Positions 1-8,354 of a stretch of DNA of 64,000 nt are shown here, in pieces; within the stretch, counting starts at the first letter, position 1, and each line of letters opens with the position of its first letter. The notes under the pieces are model-generated. The model saw nothing but the letters and a program-made list of their open reading frames with translations, had not been told where the DNA came from and searched no databases. A program made the translations under genes and the position numbers. The stretch lies in contig NZ_CP025263.1 in the NCBI RefSeq assembly GCF_002843605.1, positions 4,989,501 through 5,053,500 on the forward strand, read 5' to 3'. Source of the DNA: Pseudomonas sp. S09G 359 (lineage in GTDB: Bacteria > Pseudomonadota > Gammaproteobacteria > Pseudomonadales > Pseudomonadaceae).

Positions 1-1
1 C

Positions 2-1357
2 ATCTACGCCGCCGGCATGCTTGTGCTCGGCTATTACGGCATGCGCCGCGCCAAGACCCACGAAGACTACCTGGTAGCCGGGCGCAACCTGGGCCCGACG
101 CTGTACATGGGCACCATGGCCGCCACGGTATTGGGCGGTGCATCCACCGTCGGCACCGTGCGCCTGGGCTATGTGCACGGCATCTCCGGCTTCTGGCTAT
201 GCGCCGCGCTGGGCATGGGGATCATTGCGCTGAACCTGTTCCTGGCCAAGCCGCTGCTGAAGTTGAAGATTTTCACCGTGACCCAGGTGCTGGAAAAACG
301 CTACAACCCCATGGCCCGCCAGGCCAGTGCAGTGATCATGCTGGCCTACGCGCTGATGATCGGTGTGACCTCGATCCTGGCCATCGGCACCGTGCTGCAA
401 GTGCTGTTCGGCCTGCCGTTCTGGATTTCGGTGCTGTTGGGCGGTGGCGTGGTGGTGGTGTATTCGACCATCGGCGGCATGTGGTCGCTGACCCTCACCG
501 ACATCGTGCAGTTCGTGATCAAGACCGTCGGCCTGATGTTTATCCTGCTGCCGATCTGCCTGTACCGCGTCGGCGGCTGGGACGAACTGGTGGCCAAGCT
601 ACCGGCGTCAAGCTTCAGCTTCACCGCGATCGGCTGGGACACGATCATCACCTACTTCATGATCTACTTCTTCGGCATCCTGATCGGCCAGGATATCTGG
701 CAACGGGTGTTCACCGCCCGTGACGAAAAGGTTGCCAAGTATGCCGGCACCTTCGCGGGTTTCTACTGCATCCTTTATGGCCTGGCGTGCGCACTGATCG
801 GCATGGCCGCCCATGTGCTGATTCCAGACCTGGATAACGTCAACAACGCGTTTGCGGCCATCGTGAAAATGTCGCTGCCCGACGGAATCCGGGGCCTGGT
901 GATTGCCGCTGCACTGGCCGCGATGATGTCCACTGCCAGCGCCGGCCTGCTGGCGGCCTCCACTGTATTGACCGAAGACCTGCTGCCGCGTTTGCGCGGG
1001 GGTAAACAATCGAGCCTGAACATCAATCGCCTGTTCACCCTGCTGACCGGTATTGCCGTGCTGGGCATTGCGCTGGTGGTGAGCGATGTGATCAGCGCCC
1101 TGACCCTGGCCTACAACCTGTTGGTGGGCGGCATGCTGATCCCCCTGATCGGGGCGATTTTCTGGAAACGTGCAACGACGTCGGGGGCAATCACCTCGAT
1201 GACCCTGGGCTTTGCGACCGCACTGGCGTTCATGATCAAGGATGGCTTGGACGCGAACACGCCGATCTACTACAGCCTGGCGGTAGGCCTGGTGAGTTTT
1301 GTGCTGGTGAGTTTGCTCTCGCGCCGACCGGAAGCGGTGGCGGCTCGGGCGGCTTAA
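2..1357 (+). CDS. Sodium:solute symporter family protein, 5' end missing
   Basis: Probable inner-membrane Na+-coupled uptake carrier of the SSS family. The frame is already open at the window edge; the first visible Met is at 17 but five codons upstream are also open, so the true start lies outside. The visible 446 residues alternate hydrophobic helices and short loops, with a conserved Gly/Ala/Ser-rich stretch near the N-terminus (TVLGGASTVGTVRLGY) and a small-residue helix AALAAMMSTASAGLLAAST near residue 300, both typical of SSS carriers. Full members are about 460-550 residues, so only a short N-terminal part is missing. The substrate cannot be read from the sequence. The gene ends before a strong terminator, so it is the last gene of its transcript. 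Confidence 0.85.
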   Translation: MYAAGMLVLGYYGMRRAKTHEDYLVAGRNLGPTLYMGTMAATVLGGASTVGTVRLGYVHGISGFWLCAALGMGIIALNLFLAKPLLKLKIFTVTQVLEKRYNPMARQASAVIMLAYALMIGVTSILAIGTVLQVLFGLPFWISVLLGGGVVVVYSTIGGMWSLTLTDIVQFVIKTVGLMFILLPICLYRVGGWDELVAKLPASSFSFTAIGWDTIITYFMIYFFGILIGQDIWQRVFTARDEKVAKYAGTFAGFYCILYGLACALIGMAAHVLIPDLDNVNNAFAAIVKMSLPDGIRGLVIAAALAAMMSTASAGLLAASTVLTEDLLPRLRGGKQSSLNINRLFTLLTGIAVLGIALVVSDVISALTLAYNLLVGGMLIPLIGAIFWKRATTSGAITSMTLGFATALAFMIKDGLDANTPIYYSLAVGLVSFVLVSLLSRRPEAVAARAA

Positions 1358-1389
1358 GAAAGCATAGAACGTCGAAGGGTTTCTTCAGC

Positions 1390-1423
1390 GGGCGCGACGT
1401 CGGATGTCGCGCCCGTTTTTTTT
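1390..1423 (+). terminator. Rho-independent terminator of the symporter gene
   Basis: Nine-base-pair GC stem (1390-1398 with 1406-1414) followed by a run of T residues to 1423, starting 33 bases after the symporter stop codon. Confidence 0.9.
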
Positions 1424-1441
1424 GCCTTGTACAAAATAATT

Positions 1442-1529
1442 GTGGGAGCGGGCTTGCTCGCGAAGGCGGTGGGTCAGTCAACATCGCCGTTAACTGACCC
1501 ACCGCCTTCGCGAGCAAGCCCGCTCCCAC
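1442..1529. repeat. REPIN: inverted pair of REP sequences
   Basis: Two perfectly complementary 37-base arms (1442-1478 and 1493-1529) around a 14-base loop. The outer part is the REP core GTGGGAGCGGGCTTGCTCGC, a dispersed palindrome of P. fluorescens-group genomes that is known to be mobilised by RAYT-type transposases. It lies between the convergent ends of the symporter gene and the PA1414-like micro-ORF. Confidence 0.9.
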
Positions 1530-1561
1530 CTTTTAATTCTGGGCGGCCTTAAGACAAGGGC

Positions 1562-1684
1562 CTACCGGCGACGTGGCCGACGCTGCTCGTCATCCGTACG
1601 AATGGGCACCGGTTGCAGCGGCGGCTCGATCAAGCCCAGTGCAACTCCAACGTCGTGGAGCCAGTTTTGGATTTTCTCTTTCAT
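1562..1684 (-). CDS. PA1414-like small protein (40 residues)
   Basis: The reverse strand encodes a 40-residue protein beginning MKEKIQNWLHDVGVALGLIE and ending in an Arg-rich tail (RRPRRR). A good ribosome site (AAAGGGGGCAACC before the ATG) supports it. From memory it resembles the PA1414 family, a conserved pseudomonad micro-protein whose locus in P. aeruginosa is strongly induced at low oxygen and also yields the small RNA SicX. An amphipathic N-terminal helix and a charged tail are visible; the biochemical role is unknown. An Anr-like sequence lies about 120 bases upstream, in agreement with oxygen control. The family assignment is from recall of the N-terminal pattern and needs an alignment. 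Confidence 0.7.
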   Translation of the reverse strand: MKEKIQNWLHDVGVALGLIEPPLQPVPIRTDDEQRRPRRR

Positions 1685-1802
1685 GGTTGCCCCCTTTGAG
1701 GGTAATGCTGGTAGGCGCAAGTTCTATCGCCCTTTCCTACATTGATAGTAGCCCTAAGTCCTACGTAATGCTTGAACGAAAGCACAACGAACTATTACTG
1801 AA

Positions 1803-1816
1803 TTGATCTGAATCCT
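1803..1816. promoter_or_regulatory. Candidate Anr/FNR-type site
   Basis: TTGATCTGAATCCT matches 8 of the 10 fixed bases of the Anr consensus TTGAT-N4-ATCAA. It lies upstream of the PA1414-like ORF on the reverse strand and just beyond the 3' end of the LysR gene that ends at 1827. No convincing -10 was found at the expected spacing, so the call is tentative. Confidence 0.4.
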
Positions 1817-1826
1817 GACTGATCGT

Positions 1827-2720
1827 TCAAGCAATCGCGCGCGTGTCTGGCAATAACTCGGCCTTGCCCTCTTGTTGCAGGTCGATCCACGCATTGAGGT
1901 TAGCGCCGAGCATACCCTTTCGCCACATCAGCCAGGTCGTCGCAGTGGCAAAAGGCCCTGTCAACGGATGAACGGACACGCTGTCCTTGCCCGGCAGGCT
2001 CTCAAGCATGGATTCGGACATCAGCGCCACGCCGGAACCGGCGATCACGCACGCCAGCATGCCTTGATAGGACTCGATCTCGATGGCGCGCCCCATGGCC
2101 ACCCGCTCGTGGGAAAACCACGTTTCCAGGCGCGTACGGTAGGCGCAACTGCGTCGGAAAGTGAACACCGAACGCCCGGCAACATCCTGCGGCCCGCGCA
2201 CCGGCGGGTGATCAGCCTCGCAGATAAGGACCAGGCGCTCTTCGCACAAGGGCACGCCGTCCAACGTGGCGACCGTGACTGGCCCGTCCACAAAGGCCGC
2301 ATCCAGGCGCCCGGTGATCAGCCCTTCGAGCAGCTCACCGCTGGGCGCCGATTGCACCTGCAAGTTCACCATCGGATACGACTTGTGATAACGCGCCAAC
2401 AGCTTCGGCAAGTGCACCGCCGCCGTGCTGTACATGCTGCCGAGGACAAAATCACCAGCCGGTTGCCCGCCCTGCACGGCGCCATGGGCTTCGTCATGCA
2501 GTGCCAGCAGACGGGTGCTGTAGTCCAGCAACACCTTGCCGGCAGGAGAAAGCTGCAAACGCTGACGCTCGCGCACGAACAGCTCTACGCCCAACTGTTC
2601 CTCCATCTGCTTGAGGCGGGTCGACAGGTTGGACGGCACCCGGTGCAGGCGCTCGGCTGCCCGGGTAATGGAGCCCTCTTCGGCCACGGCCTGGAAAATC
2701 CGCAATTGACTGAACTCCAT
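1827..2720 (-). CDS. LysR-family transcriptional regulator (PtrR/YneJ-like)
   Basis: 297-residue LysR regulator. Residues 1-60 form the winged helix-turn-helix (EEGSITRAAERLHRVPSNLS) and about 90-290 the effector-binding fold with the typical GRLDAAFVDGP segment. The chosen start is the ATG at 2720, preceded by GGAG six bases upstream; a TTG four codons earlier overlaps that ribosome site and is rejected. It is divergent from the MFS gene at 2824 across about 100 bases, the usual arrangement for a LysR protein controlling its neighbour. The N-terminal half resembles the putrescine-linked regulator PtrR/YneJ, but the effector cannot be inferred here. Confidence 0.88.
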   Translation of the reverse strand: MEFSQLRIFQAVAEEGSITRAAERLHRVPSNLSTRLKQMEEQLGVELFVRERQRLQLSPAGKVLLDYSTRLLALHDEAHGAVQGGQPAGDFVLGSMYSTAAVHLPKLLARYHKSYPMVNLQVQSAPSGELLEGLITGRLDAAFVDGPVTVATLDGVPLCEERLVLICEADHPPVRGPQDVAGRSVFTFRRSCAYRTRLETWFSHERVAMGRAIEIESYQGMLACVIAGSGVALMSESMLESLPGKDSVSVHPLTGPFATATTWLMWRKGMLGANLNAWIDLQQEGKAELLPDTRAIA

Positions 2721-2823
2721 ACCTTTCTCCAAAACTGAACAAGTTACTCACTATTATTCATTTTTACAGAAAGTCAATGCGTTCTAGGCTGGAGGCCTTC
2801 GCTTCTTTGCAGGAAACCTGAGC

Positions 2824-4029
2824 ATGTCCCCGCTGATCCGCTTACTCGCCAGTTTTATCGCCTTGATGATGGCCATGGGCATTGGCCGCTTCGCCCTCAC
2901 CCCGCAGCTGCCGCACCTGCTCAGCGAAGGGCAGATCGACCTGACCGGCGCCGGGCTGATTGCCGCCGCCAACTACCTCGGTTACTTCGTCGGTGCGGTG
3001 GATTCGATCTTCGCCCGCAGCCACCACCATGTGCGCGGCCGCCTGTATGGCGGGCTGTGGCTGTGCGTGTTGCTGACGTTCGCGTCGTATTGGGCCCACG
3101 GGTTCTGGCCGCACCTGCTGTTGCGCTTTGGTACCGGCGTCGCCAGTGCCTGGGCGCTGGTGATGATCACCAGCCTGAGCCAGCCGCTGGCGATCGCCGC
3201 CGGACGTCCACGCCTGGGAGCCCTGGTGTTTGCCGGGCCTGGGCTGGGGATTCTGTTGACCGGCCTGCTGGCGCTGGGCTCCAACCTGTTGGGCCAAGAT
3301 TCCGCAACGTTGTGGCTGGTGTATGGCGTCGTCGCGCTGCTGATGTTGCTGGCGATCCTGCCCTTTCTACCGAAGCCCGCCGCTGGCACACCGCTGGCCA
3401 GCCATACGGATGCAAGCAGCAACGGCAGCATTGCACACCTGTGCTGGATCTATGTGTTGTACGGTTTGGGCTACATCATTCCGGCGACCTTCCTGTCGCA
3501 GATGGCCAGCGCGCAGTTCAAGGGGGCCTGGCAGGCCGACCTGTTCTGGCCATGCTTTGGCCTGGCGGCGGCGCTTGGCGTGGTGGTCGCGAGCCTGCGT
3601 CGCAAAGACCCAGACACCACCCGCCGCTGGCTGATGACCACCTTATGGCTGCAAGCCGCCGGGGTCTTCGCCTGCTTGCTGGGCAATGGCTGGGGGTTGG
3701 CGCTGGGCGTGTTGCTGTGCGGCGCGCCGTTCCTGGCGTGCATGCAACTGGTGATGGCGCGCCTGCGAGATGTGGCGCCCCACGGTTACCAGCGCAGCAC
3801 CGGGCTGCTCACCGCCAGCTTTGCCATGGGCCAACTGAGCGGCCCGTTGCTGGCGTCGGTAAGCAGCCGCCTCAGCGGCGGCCTGCAGCCGGCGCTGGTG
3901 ATCGCCGGCGCTGGCTTGTTGCTGGCGGGCGGGATTCTGCTCAGCCCGCAACCAGCGGCGCTGGCTCGCGAACCCGCTCACGCCGTGCCAACACCAGGAA
4001 AAACAGCCCACCCAGGAAGCACCCGGTAA
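2824..4029 (+). CDS. YbfB/YjiJ-family MFS transporter
   Basis: 401-residue inner-membrane protein with about twelve hydrophobic segments, belonging to the YbfB/YjiJ (MFS_4) group of major facilitator transporters. The first helix carries the characteristic GIGRFALTPQLPHL element, and residues around 45-60 show the NYLGYFVGA motif. Substrate unknown; exporters of small metabolites or drugs are usual in this family. The ATG follows an AGGAA ribosome site. It is probably regulated by the divergent LysR gene. Its last 89 bases overlap the 3' end of the oppositely oriented NCS1 permease gene, so the C-terminal Pro/Ala tail is shared coding DNA. Confidence 0.85.
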   Translation: MSPLIRLLASFIALMMAMGIGRFALTPQLPHLLSEGQIDLTGAGLIAAANYLGYFVGAVDSIFARSHHHVRGRLYGGLWLCVLLTFASYWAHGFWPHLLLRFGTGVASAWALVMITSLSQPLAIAAGRPRLGALVFAGPGLGILLTGLLALGSNLLGQDSATLWLVYGVVALLMLLAILPFLPKPAAGTPLASHTDASSNGSIAHLCWIYVLYGLGYIIPATFLSQMASAQFKGAWQADLFWPCFGLAAALGVVVASLRRKDPDTTRRWLMTTLWLQAAGVFACLLGNGWGLALGVLLCGAPFLACMQLVMARLRDVAPHGYQRSTGLLTASFAMGQLSGPLLASVSSRLSGGLQPALVIAGAGLLLAGGILLSPQPAALAREPAHAVPTPGKTAHPGSTR

Positions 4030-5383
4030 ACCAGGCGAAATTGGCCACGCCCTGCAACGCCGGGGTGAAGGTGATCGCGACGCCCACCAGCGTCGCGGGC
4101 ACCAGCGCCTTGACCGCCGTCCAGTTCACGCCGCCGTCGAAGTAATAACGCCCGCTCGGGCTGTCATCGAACAGTGCATCCACGTCGATCTGCTGCTTTT
4201 TGATCAGGTAGAAATCCACCAGCAGAATCCCGAACAGCGGGCCAATGAACGCCGCAAGGATATCCAGGGTGTAGTGGATCATCAGCGGGTTATTGAACAG
4301 GTTCCACGGGGTGATGAAAATCGACGCCACCGCCGCGATCATCCCACCGGCACGCCAGCTGATTTTGCTCGGCGCGACGTTGGCGAAGTCAAACGCCGGG
4401 GACACGAAGTTGGCGACAATGTTGATGCCGATGGTCGCGGTGACGAAGGCGAAGGCGCCGAGCAGCACCGCCATGCTGTTATCGATACGCGAGACGGTGG
4501 CAATCGGGTCGTGGAGCATTTCGCCAAACACCGGCAAGGTGCCCGACACGATCACCACGGTCACCAAGGAAAACGCCAGGAAATTCACCGGCAGCCCCCA
4601 GAAATTACCGCGCCGTACATCGTGCATGCTGCGGCAGTAACGGCTGAAGTCGCCGAAATTCAGGGTTGGCCCGGAGAAGTAGGACACCACCAAGGCCGTC
4701 GCCACAATCACCTGGCCAAATGCCTGCCAGCCAGACAGGGATTTTTCCGACAGCGTGAAGCTGATATTCGCCCAGCCCGCCTTCCACACGATCCAGCCGG
4801 CCAGGGCAAACATCACCGCGTACACTACCGGCCCCGCCCAGTCGATAAAGCGGCGGATGGACTCCATGCCAGCCCAGAACACAGCCGCCTGGAGCACCCA
4901 CAGACTAAGGAAACCAAACCAGCCCAAGTAAGACAAGCCGGCGAAATGCGGCTCTGCATACACCGCCATTTGTGGGAAAAAGCGCAGCACCACAATGATC
5001 AAGGCACTCGACGCCAGGTACGTCTGAATCCCATACCAGGCCACGGCGATCAAGCCGCGGATCACCGCAGGAATATTCGCGCCAAACACGCCAAAGGCCA
5101 GCCGGCAAATCACCGGATACGGCACCGCCGCTTGCTGGCTCGGCTTGGCCACCAGGTTGGCAATCAATTGCACGATGCAGATACCCGCCAGCAAGGCGAT
5201 CAACACCTGCCAACTGGCGAGGCCGAGGGCGAACAGGCTGGCCGCGAATACATAGCCGCCGACGCTGTGCACGTCGCTCATCCAGAAGGCAAAGATGTTG
5301 TACCAGGTCCATTTTTGCGGCAGTGGGCCCAGGTCCTGGTTGTACAGGCGCGGGCTGTAGCCTTTGGGCAATTGTTCGGTCAT
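3941..5383 (-). CDS. NCS1-family nucleobase/cation symporter
   Basis: 480-residue permease of the nucleobase:cation symporter-1 family (cytosine/purine, uracil, allantoin, hydantoin or thiamine uptake). The N-terminus LYNQDLGPLPQKWTWYNIFAFWM, written here as two parts LYNQDLGPLPQKW and TWYNIFAFWM, is the NCS1 signature, followed by about twelve membrane helices including a PYPVICRLAFGVFGANIPA element in helix 3. The start at 5383 is chosen because GAGGAG lies just upstream; longer in-frame extensions lack a ribosome site. The exact ligand is not predictable. The 3' end overlaps the MFS gene on the other strand. Confidence 0.87.
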   Translation of the reverse strand: MTEQLPKGYSPRLYNQDLGPLPQKWTWYNIFAFWMSDVHSVGGYVFAASLFALGLASWQVLIALLAGICIVQLIANLVAKPSQQAAVPYPVICRLAFGVFGANIPAVIRGLIAVAWYGIQTYLASSALIIVVLRFFPQMAVYAEPHFAGLSYLGWFGFLSLWVLQAAVFWAGMESIRRFIDWAGPVVYAVMFALAGWIVWKAGWANISFTLSEKSLSGWQAFGQVIVATALVVSYFSGPTLNFGDFSRYCRSMHDVRRGNFWGLPVNFLAFSLVTVVIVSGTLPVFGEMLHDPIATVSRIDNSMAVLLGAFAFVTATIGINIVANFVSPAFDFANVAPSKISWRAGGMIAAVASIFITPWNLFNNPLMIHYTLDILAAFIGPLFGILLVDFYLIKKQQIDVDALFDDSPSGRYYFDGGVNWTAVKALVPATLVGVAITFTPALQGVANFAWFTGCFLGGLFFLVLARRERVREPAPLVAG

Positions 5384-5569
5384 CGCTGGGCTCCTCGAAA
5401 TACCTGCCTGCGCTGCCGTAGCGGGTGCATACGGTAGGCGGCACAGTTTGTATACGAGACAGTCAGCAGAATACGTGCCAATGGCACACAATCCCTCTAC
5501 AACGGCGTTCCAAAGGGTTGATATACGGCAGCAGCGCTCAGCAACGGTGCACGAAAATCCTGTACACAA
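5384..5569 (-). promoter_or_regulatory. Upstream region of the NCS1 permease gene with palindromes
   Basis: This 186-base spacer holds a GTATAC-centred element (TTTGTATACGAGA at about 5449-5461), in the style of GntR operators, and an inverted repeat GTGCACTCGATGTGCAC near 5577-5593 that runs into the 3' end of the next gene. Either could control the permease. No regulator gene of that type lies nearby. Confidence 0.3.
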
Positions 5570-5968
5570 TCATTGGTGCACTCGATGTGCACACAGATAG
5601 CCAACCGTACAACATGCCGCCGTGAGGAAGGTGCCCCACGCCATGTCCATCACCGCCAAACCGGCAGACCAACCTTGCAAGGTGGCCCAGTTGCTCAGGT
5701 CGTAGGTGCCGTAGGCGACCAGGCCCAGTAATGCGCCCAGGCGTGCAGCCCGTTGCCAACTGCCGCTTGGCAGGACCACGAACACCACGCAACCGAGGGC
5801 ATACAGTAGATAGAAGAGTACGGCGGGGAGCAGGCGCGGCTGATCAAGCATCAGCGAGCCGAGCAGGGTTTTGTAGGTCGGCCCCATGAGGACGCCGAGC
5901 CAGAGGCCATCGAGCAGCAAAAAAGCCAGCAAGGTGCCGAGGTAAGCAAACAGCGATTTTCTGGACAT
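5570..5968 (-). CDS. DUF2177-family membrane protein
   Basis: 132-residue integral membrane protein with four hydrophobic segments. It matches the DUF2177 pattern (DGLWLGVLMGPTYK near residue 18 and AYGTYDLSNWATL near residue 80). Function unknown. The ATG at 5968 has AGAGG eight bases upstream; an in-frame extension to 6013 would run through a hairpin and is not supported. It lies downstream of the cvfB-like gene on the same strand, separated by a hairpin. Confidence 0.85.
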   Translation of the reverse strand: MSRKSLFAYLGTLLAFLLLDGLWLGVLMGPTYKTLLGSLMLDQPRLLPAVLFYLLYALGCVVFVVLPSGSWQRAARLGALLGLVAYGTYDLSNWATLQGWSAGLAVMDMAWGTFLTAACCTVGYLCAHRVHQ

Positions 5969-5978
5969 GGATGCAACC

Positions 5979-6006
5979 TCTGTAGGAGCCCATTGGCTCC
6001 TACAGA
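5979..6006 (-). terminator. Hairpin between cvfB-like and DUF2177 genes
   Basis: Perfect 12-base arms (5979-5990 and 5995-6006) with a four-base loop. It follows the cvfB-like stop codon but lacks a T-run. Its distal arm overlaps the edge of the ribosome site of the next gene, so it may limit readthrough or translation, or simply be a degenerate REP. Confidence 0.5.
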
Positions 6007-6020
6007 AGAGCAAACTGCAC

Positions 6021-6857
6021 TCAGCTTAGTTCAATGCGATCCGCGTGGATCACGATCTGGCCCTGCTTGTACAGTGCGCCAATCGCCTTCTTGAAGTTAC
6101 CCTTGCTCACGCCAAACAAGTTGCTGATCACGGCCGGGTCGCTCTTGTCGCTGACCGGCAGGGAGCCGTTGTTTTCACGCAACTTGGCGAGGATCTTCGA
6201 GTTGAGGCTCGACGCCGCTTCCTGACCAACCGGTTGCAGGCTCAGGCTGATATTGCCGTCGGCGCGGATCTCTTTGATAAAGCCTTTTTCTTCCTTGCCC
6301 GGACGCAGGAACTTGAACACTTCGTTCTTGTGGATCAGGCCCCAGTGCTTGTTGTTGATGATTGCCTTGAAGCCCATGTCGGTCGCCTCGGCCACCAACA
6401 GGTCGACTTCCTGGCCCACCTGGTAGTTGGCGGGGGTCTTGTCCAGGTAACGATCAAGCCGCGCCGTCGCGGTGATGCGCTTGGTGTGCTTGTCGAGGTA
6501 GACATGCACGACACAATATTCACCAGCGGTCATCTGGCGCTTTTCTTCCGAATACGGCAGCAACAGATCCTTGGGCAAACCCCAGTCGAGGAATACACCA
6601 ATGCTATTGACTTCGACTACTTTCAAACTGGCGAACTCGCCCACTTGAACTTTCGGCTTTTCAGTCGTGGCGATAAGTTTGTCATCGCTGTCCAGATAGA
6701 TGAAAACGTTAAGCCAGTCTTCATCTTCACTGGGAATATCTTTGGGGATGTACCGATTAGGCAAGAGGATTTCACCGTCTTGCGCACCGTCCAGGTACAA
6801 ACCGAAGTTAGTGTGTTTAACCACTTGCAAACTGTTGTAGCGCCCGACTAAAGCCAT
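6021..6857 (-). CDS. cvfB: CvfB-family S1-domain RNA-binding protein
   Basis: 278-residue cytoplasmic protein of the CvfB/YitL family: three tandem S1-like OB domains (roughly residues 5-60, 70-130 and 145-210) and a C-terminal winged helix (about 220-278, DPAVISNLFGVSKGNFKKAI). In Staphylococcus aureus, CvfB is a conserved RNA-binding virulence regulator. The pseudomonad proteins are annotated by homology only. The ATG at 6857 is chosen over a TTG two codons upstream; GAGGG lies about ten bases before it. Confidence 0.85.
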   Translation of the reverse strand: MALVGRYNSLQVVKHTNFGLYLDGAQDGEILLPNRYIPKDIPSEDEDWLNVFIYLDSDDKLIATTEKPKVQVGEFASLKVVEVNSIGVFLDWGLPKDLLLPYSEEKRQMTAGEYCVVHVYLDKHTKRITATARLDRYLDKTPANYQVGQEVDLLVAEATDMGFKAIINNKHWGLIHKNEVFKFLRPGKEEKGFIKEIRADGNISLSLQPVGQEAASSLNSKILAKLRENNGSLPVSDKSDPAVISNLFGVSKGNFKKAIGALYKQGQIVIHADRIELS

Positions 6858-7180
6858 TTCCAATTACCCTCATTGCGTGGGCGACATTCTACCCGAGTTG
6901 CGCCCGCCACGCGCGCGCGCCGGAAAAATCCCGGGCTGGCGTGGCGTTCTACTGGCACCGCCCCGCTCGTCCGATCAATCGGCTGAATTCCACAACGCCG
7001 CACGTGCCGATTAGCGGCGTGGTTTTGATTTAAAACAGTAAGTTAGCGGTTTATTTCGACGATTAACTTTGCCTATTTCGAGCTGCACCGCTTATTCCTG
7101 GGGGATATTTACCAAGCAATTGTCAAGTATTTCCTGTACGATGCCTGGCCAAGTTAATTTTCTACAGGTTAGTGGCCGCC
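6858..7180. other. Divergent intergenic region without a recognised gene
   Basis: 323 bases between the cvfB-like gene and the 59-residue ORF. A GC-rich stretch near the cvfB start is followed by an AT-rich half. No tRNA, REP or convincing promoter hexamer pair was found, though both flanking genes must have promoters here. Confidence 0.5.
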
Positions 7181-7360
7181 ATGCGCGTAAAAGCATCCAA
7201 CAGCAAAGCAAAGCCAGCTCCCGCCGTTGAAACCAGCGAATCGATCAACAGCCAGATTGCTGCTTTCCTCAAGTCCGGCGGCGAAATCCAGCAAATTGCC
7301 AAGGGCGTGAGCGGCCAGACTTTCGGCCCGTCCAAGCAGATCAGCCTGGGTAAGAAGTAA
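7181..7360 (+). CDS. Conserved small protein with FLxxGGxIQxI motif
   Basis: 59-residue cytoplasmic protein: a basic, Ala/Pro-rich N-terminus, then QIAAFLKSGGEIQQIAKGVS and a short polar tail. No signal peptide or membrane helix. The ATG at 7181 is used; a GTG three codons upstream is also possible. The central motif resembles a segment remembered from the pseudomonad RNA-polymerase-binding protein SutA, and similar short proteins occur widely in the genus, but no function is established here. A hairpin follows at 7386-7407. Confidence 0.65.
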   Translation: MRVKASNSKAKPAPAVETSESINSQIAAFLKSGGEIQQIAKGVSGQTFGPSKQISLGKK

Positions 7361-7385
7361 CACCACGCAACACACCTGGTCCCTA

Positions 7386-7407
7386 AGCGCCTTGCCATCA
7401 AGGCGCT
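7386..7407 (+). terminator. Possible terminator hairpin after the small protein gene
   Basis: AGCGCCTTG and CAAGGCGCT form a nine-base stem with a four-base loop 26 bases after the stop codon. A T-run is missing, so termination efficiency is uncertain. Confidence 0.4.
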
Positions 7408-7565
7408 AGGACTAGAGCTCGAAACCCCCTCTGCACAGATCCAATATCACCCTAATCGACGAACGGGCCTCACCGCCAGGCATTCGCCGGTATCCTTGCA
7501 CACGTCTAGCACGGGCATCTGCCGCCCTTCTTCGTTACTGCTCCTCGCTTTTCATGGAGTGAAGC

Positions 7566-8288
7566 ATGCTCAAACCCTGCATTTTCCTGCTTGCCGCCCT
7601 GGCCGCCAGCCCCCTTGCCGAAGCGCAGATTTTCCAGCGTGAATTGGGCGACTTCGACCTGAAATTAGGCACCACGCCCAGCCGCAGCATGGCCCAAGGC
7701 CTGGTCAAGCCGACCTCACCGGGCAGCGACGCGTTTCATGGCGGCCTCGACCTGAGCCACGACAGTGGCCTGTATTTCGGCCAGTTTTCACCGAGCATGG
7801 GCCTGTCCCCCAGCAGCAACCTTGAAGTCGACTCCTACATGGGCTTCAAACACCCCTTCGACCAGACCCTGGGCTACGAAGTGGGCTTGATCCACTACAG
7901 CTACCCCAAACTCAGCCCCCTCGACAGCCAGGAGTTCTACGGCGGCCTGAACCTGCTGGGCAACCGCTTCGGCGCCTCCTTCAGCAATGACCCGGACCGC
8001 CAGGACAGCACGCTGTTTGCCGACCTCGGCGGTACGCAGCCCTTCGGCATCGGCGTCAGCATGAAATACACCACCCATCAGTTGGGCACCCCGGTTTCGG
8101 TGGCAGGCGGTTCCATCAGCACTTTCAGCGACTGGTCGGTGCAGTTCTCGCGGCAGTGGATGGGCGTTGACCTGAACCTGATCTACAGCGACTCCAGCCT
8201 CAGCGGCGGCGACTGCTCGGCCTACTCTGGACACAATTCGCAATGCGATGGCCTGTTGACGCTGAAGGCTGCGCGGTCGTTTTATTAA
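7566..8288 (+). CDS. TorF-family putative outer-membrane porin
   Basis: 240-residue exported protein. A signal peptide ends at SPLAEA near residue 20. The rest is rich in alternating aromatic and glycine strands (LYFGQFSPSMG, VDSYMGFKHPF, LGYEVGLIHYSYP) and ends in a terminal Phe-Tyr, as outer-membrane beta-barrels do. This matches the TorF/Gcw_chp family, whose function is unknown. GGAGTGAAGC precedes the ATG. Two Cys residues near the C-terminus (DCSAYSGHNSQC) could form a loop disulfide. Confidence 0.8.
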   Translation: MLKPCIFLLAALAASPLAEAQIFQRELGDFDLKLGTTPSRSMAQGLVKPTSPGSDAFHGGLDLSHDSGLYFGQFSPSMGLSPSSNLEVDSYMGFKHPFDQTLGYEVGLIHYSYPKLSPLDSQEFYGGLNLLGNRFGASFSNDPDRQDSTLFADLGGTQPFGIGVSMKYTTHQLGTPVSVAGGSISTFSDWSVQFSRQWMGVDLNLIYSDSSLSGGDCSAYSGHNSQCDGLLTLKAARSFY

Positions 8289-8354
8289 TCGGCTGAACTG
8301 TCGCGCCCGCCGCAGGTTCACATGAATTAACTCCCACAGCCCAAGGATTCGCCC

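Noticed and set aside
1573..1806. 77-codon forward ORF
   Set aside because: No ribosome site, and the reverse strand carries a better supported 40-codon PA1414-like ORF in the same DNA.
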